Origin: an uncultured Saprospiraceae bacterium
GTDB taxonomy: Bacteria; Bacteroidota; Bacteroidia; Chitinophagales; Saprospiraceae
Reading direction: 5' to 3'
DNA: 6,143 nt
Assembly (NCBI GenBank): GCA_937967535.1
Contig: CALCMV010000139.1
Span: forward strand, 1-6,143
The notes under the pieces are model-generated. The model did no database searches. It was not told where the DNA came from and saw only the letters and a program-made list of their open reading frames with translations. Within the stretch, counting starts at the first letter, position 1. Each line of letters starts with the position of its first letter. Shown piece by piece: positions 6,036 to 6,143 of this stretch. A program made the translations under genes and the position numbers.

Positions 6036-6143
6036 AATTTTGAATTATGAATGAAAAATTTTGAATGATAAAAAATATTTAATTAATTAATAACTATCAG
6101 TAAAAAGCAAAGTGAAATTTAAATTAATTTGTCATTCAAAATT
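6036..6143. repeat. Heptad repeats and 12-bp inverted repeat at right edge
   Basis: AATTTTGAATGA (6057-6068) and TCATTCAAAATT (6132-6143) are perfect 12-bp inverted copies 63 bases apart; the right arm touches the window end and may extend further. The left arm lies in a 7-nt-periodic run (TTTTGAA, TTATGAA, TGAAAAA, TTTTGAA from 6038). It could be a small non-autonomous repeat element or short-sequence repeat like the one at the hemA 3' end. Confidence 0.5.

Larger units (their letters stand above)
5390..6143. other. AT-rich gene-free right flank
   Basis: Some 750 bases without a plausible gene on either strand. The first part is the leader and upstream region of the large minus-strand gene. 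The rest holds a 9-bp inverted repeat (CATAATAGC 5581-5589 and GCTATTATG 5626-5634), a short hairpin (AATTGT 5635-5640 and ACAATT 5647-5652), and 7-nt-periodic stretches at 5888-5908 and 6038-6072. No DnaA-box cluster, tRNA or recognisable RNA gene was found here. It ends inside an inverted repeat at the window edge. Confidence 0.55.

Overview
The window looks like chromosomal DNA from a member of the Bacteroidota. The evidence is the C-terminal type IX secretion (T9SS) sorting domain on the large protein, Asp/Cys-rich linkers of the 'CDD-D-P-T-ND---G-C-CEGTP' type often seen in Saprospiria-like marine Bacteroidota, a perfect TAnnTTTG promoter box upstream of hemA, low GC, and starts without strong Shine-Dalgarno sequences. 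Class or genus is inference only.

Layout from left to right. (i) 1-455 is degenerate DNA: a pair of 17-nt inverted repeats resembling REP palindromes, followed by a short remnant of an Rpn/PDDEXK_2-type nuclease (transposase-like) gene. (ii) 456-1246 has no gene. Its core (about 690-970) holds five 9-mers matching the DnaA-box consensus TTWTNCACA, including one perfect TTATCCACA, around an extremely AT-rich block. I regard this as a candidate chromosomal replication origin. The hemA control region follows: a TTTAGA-N5-TCTAAA palindrome and a Bacteroidota-type -7 box. (iii) 1247-2533 (+) is hemA, glutamyl-tRNA reductase, the first committed enzyme of C5-pathway tetrapyrrole synthesis. Its last ~14 codons are made of a 7-nt tandem repeat that also forms one arm of a long inverted repeat over the stop codon. 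(iv) 2576-5389 (-) is convergent with hemA, with a 42-bp gap. It encodes a 937-residue exported multidomain protein: signal peptide, a FN3-like domain apparently split by an SdiA-regulated/YjiK-like beta-propeller, two copies of a CBM96/DNRLRE-like beta-sandwich separated by Cys/Asp-rich repeats, and a T9SS type A sorting tail. (v) 5390-6143 is a second AT-rich non-coding stretch. It has a leader hairpin for the large gene, several inverted repeats and more 7-nt-periodic sequence, and is cut by the window edge.

The two intact genes do not form an operon and have no evident functional link: one is cytosolic haem biosynthesis, the other a secreted or surface protein. I see no defence system, biosynthetic cluster or CRISPR array. 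The parts most worth following up are the origin-like DnaA-box cluster, the heptamer repeats that have altered the end of HemA, and the nested domain architecture of the secreted protein.
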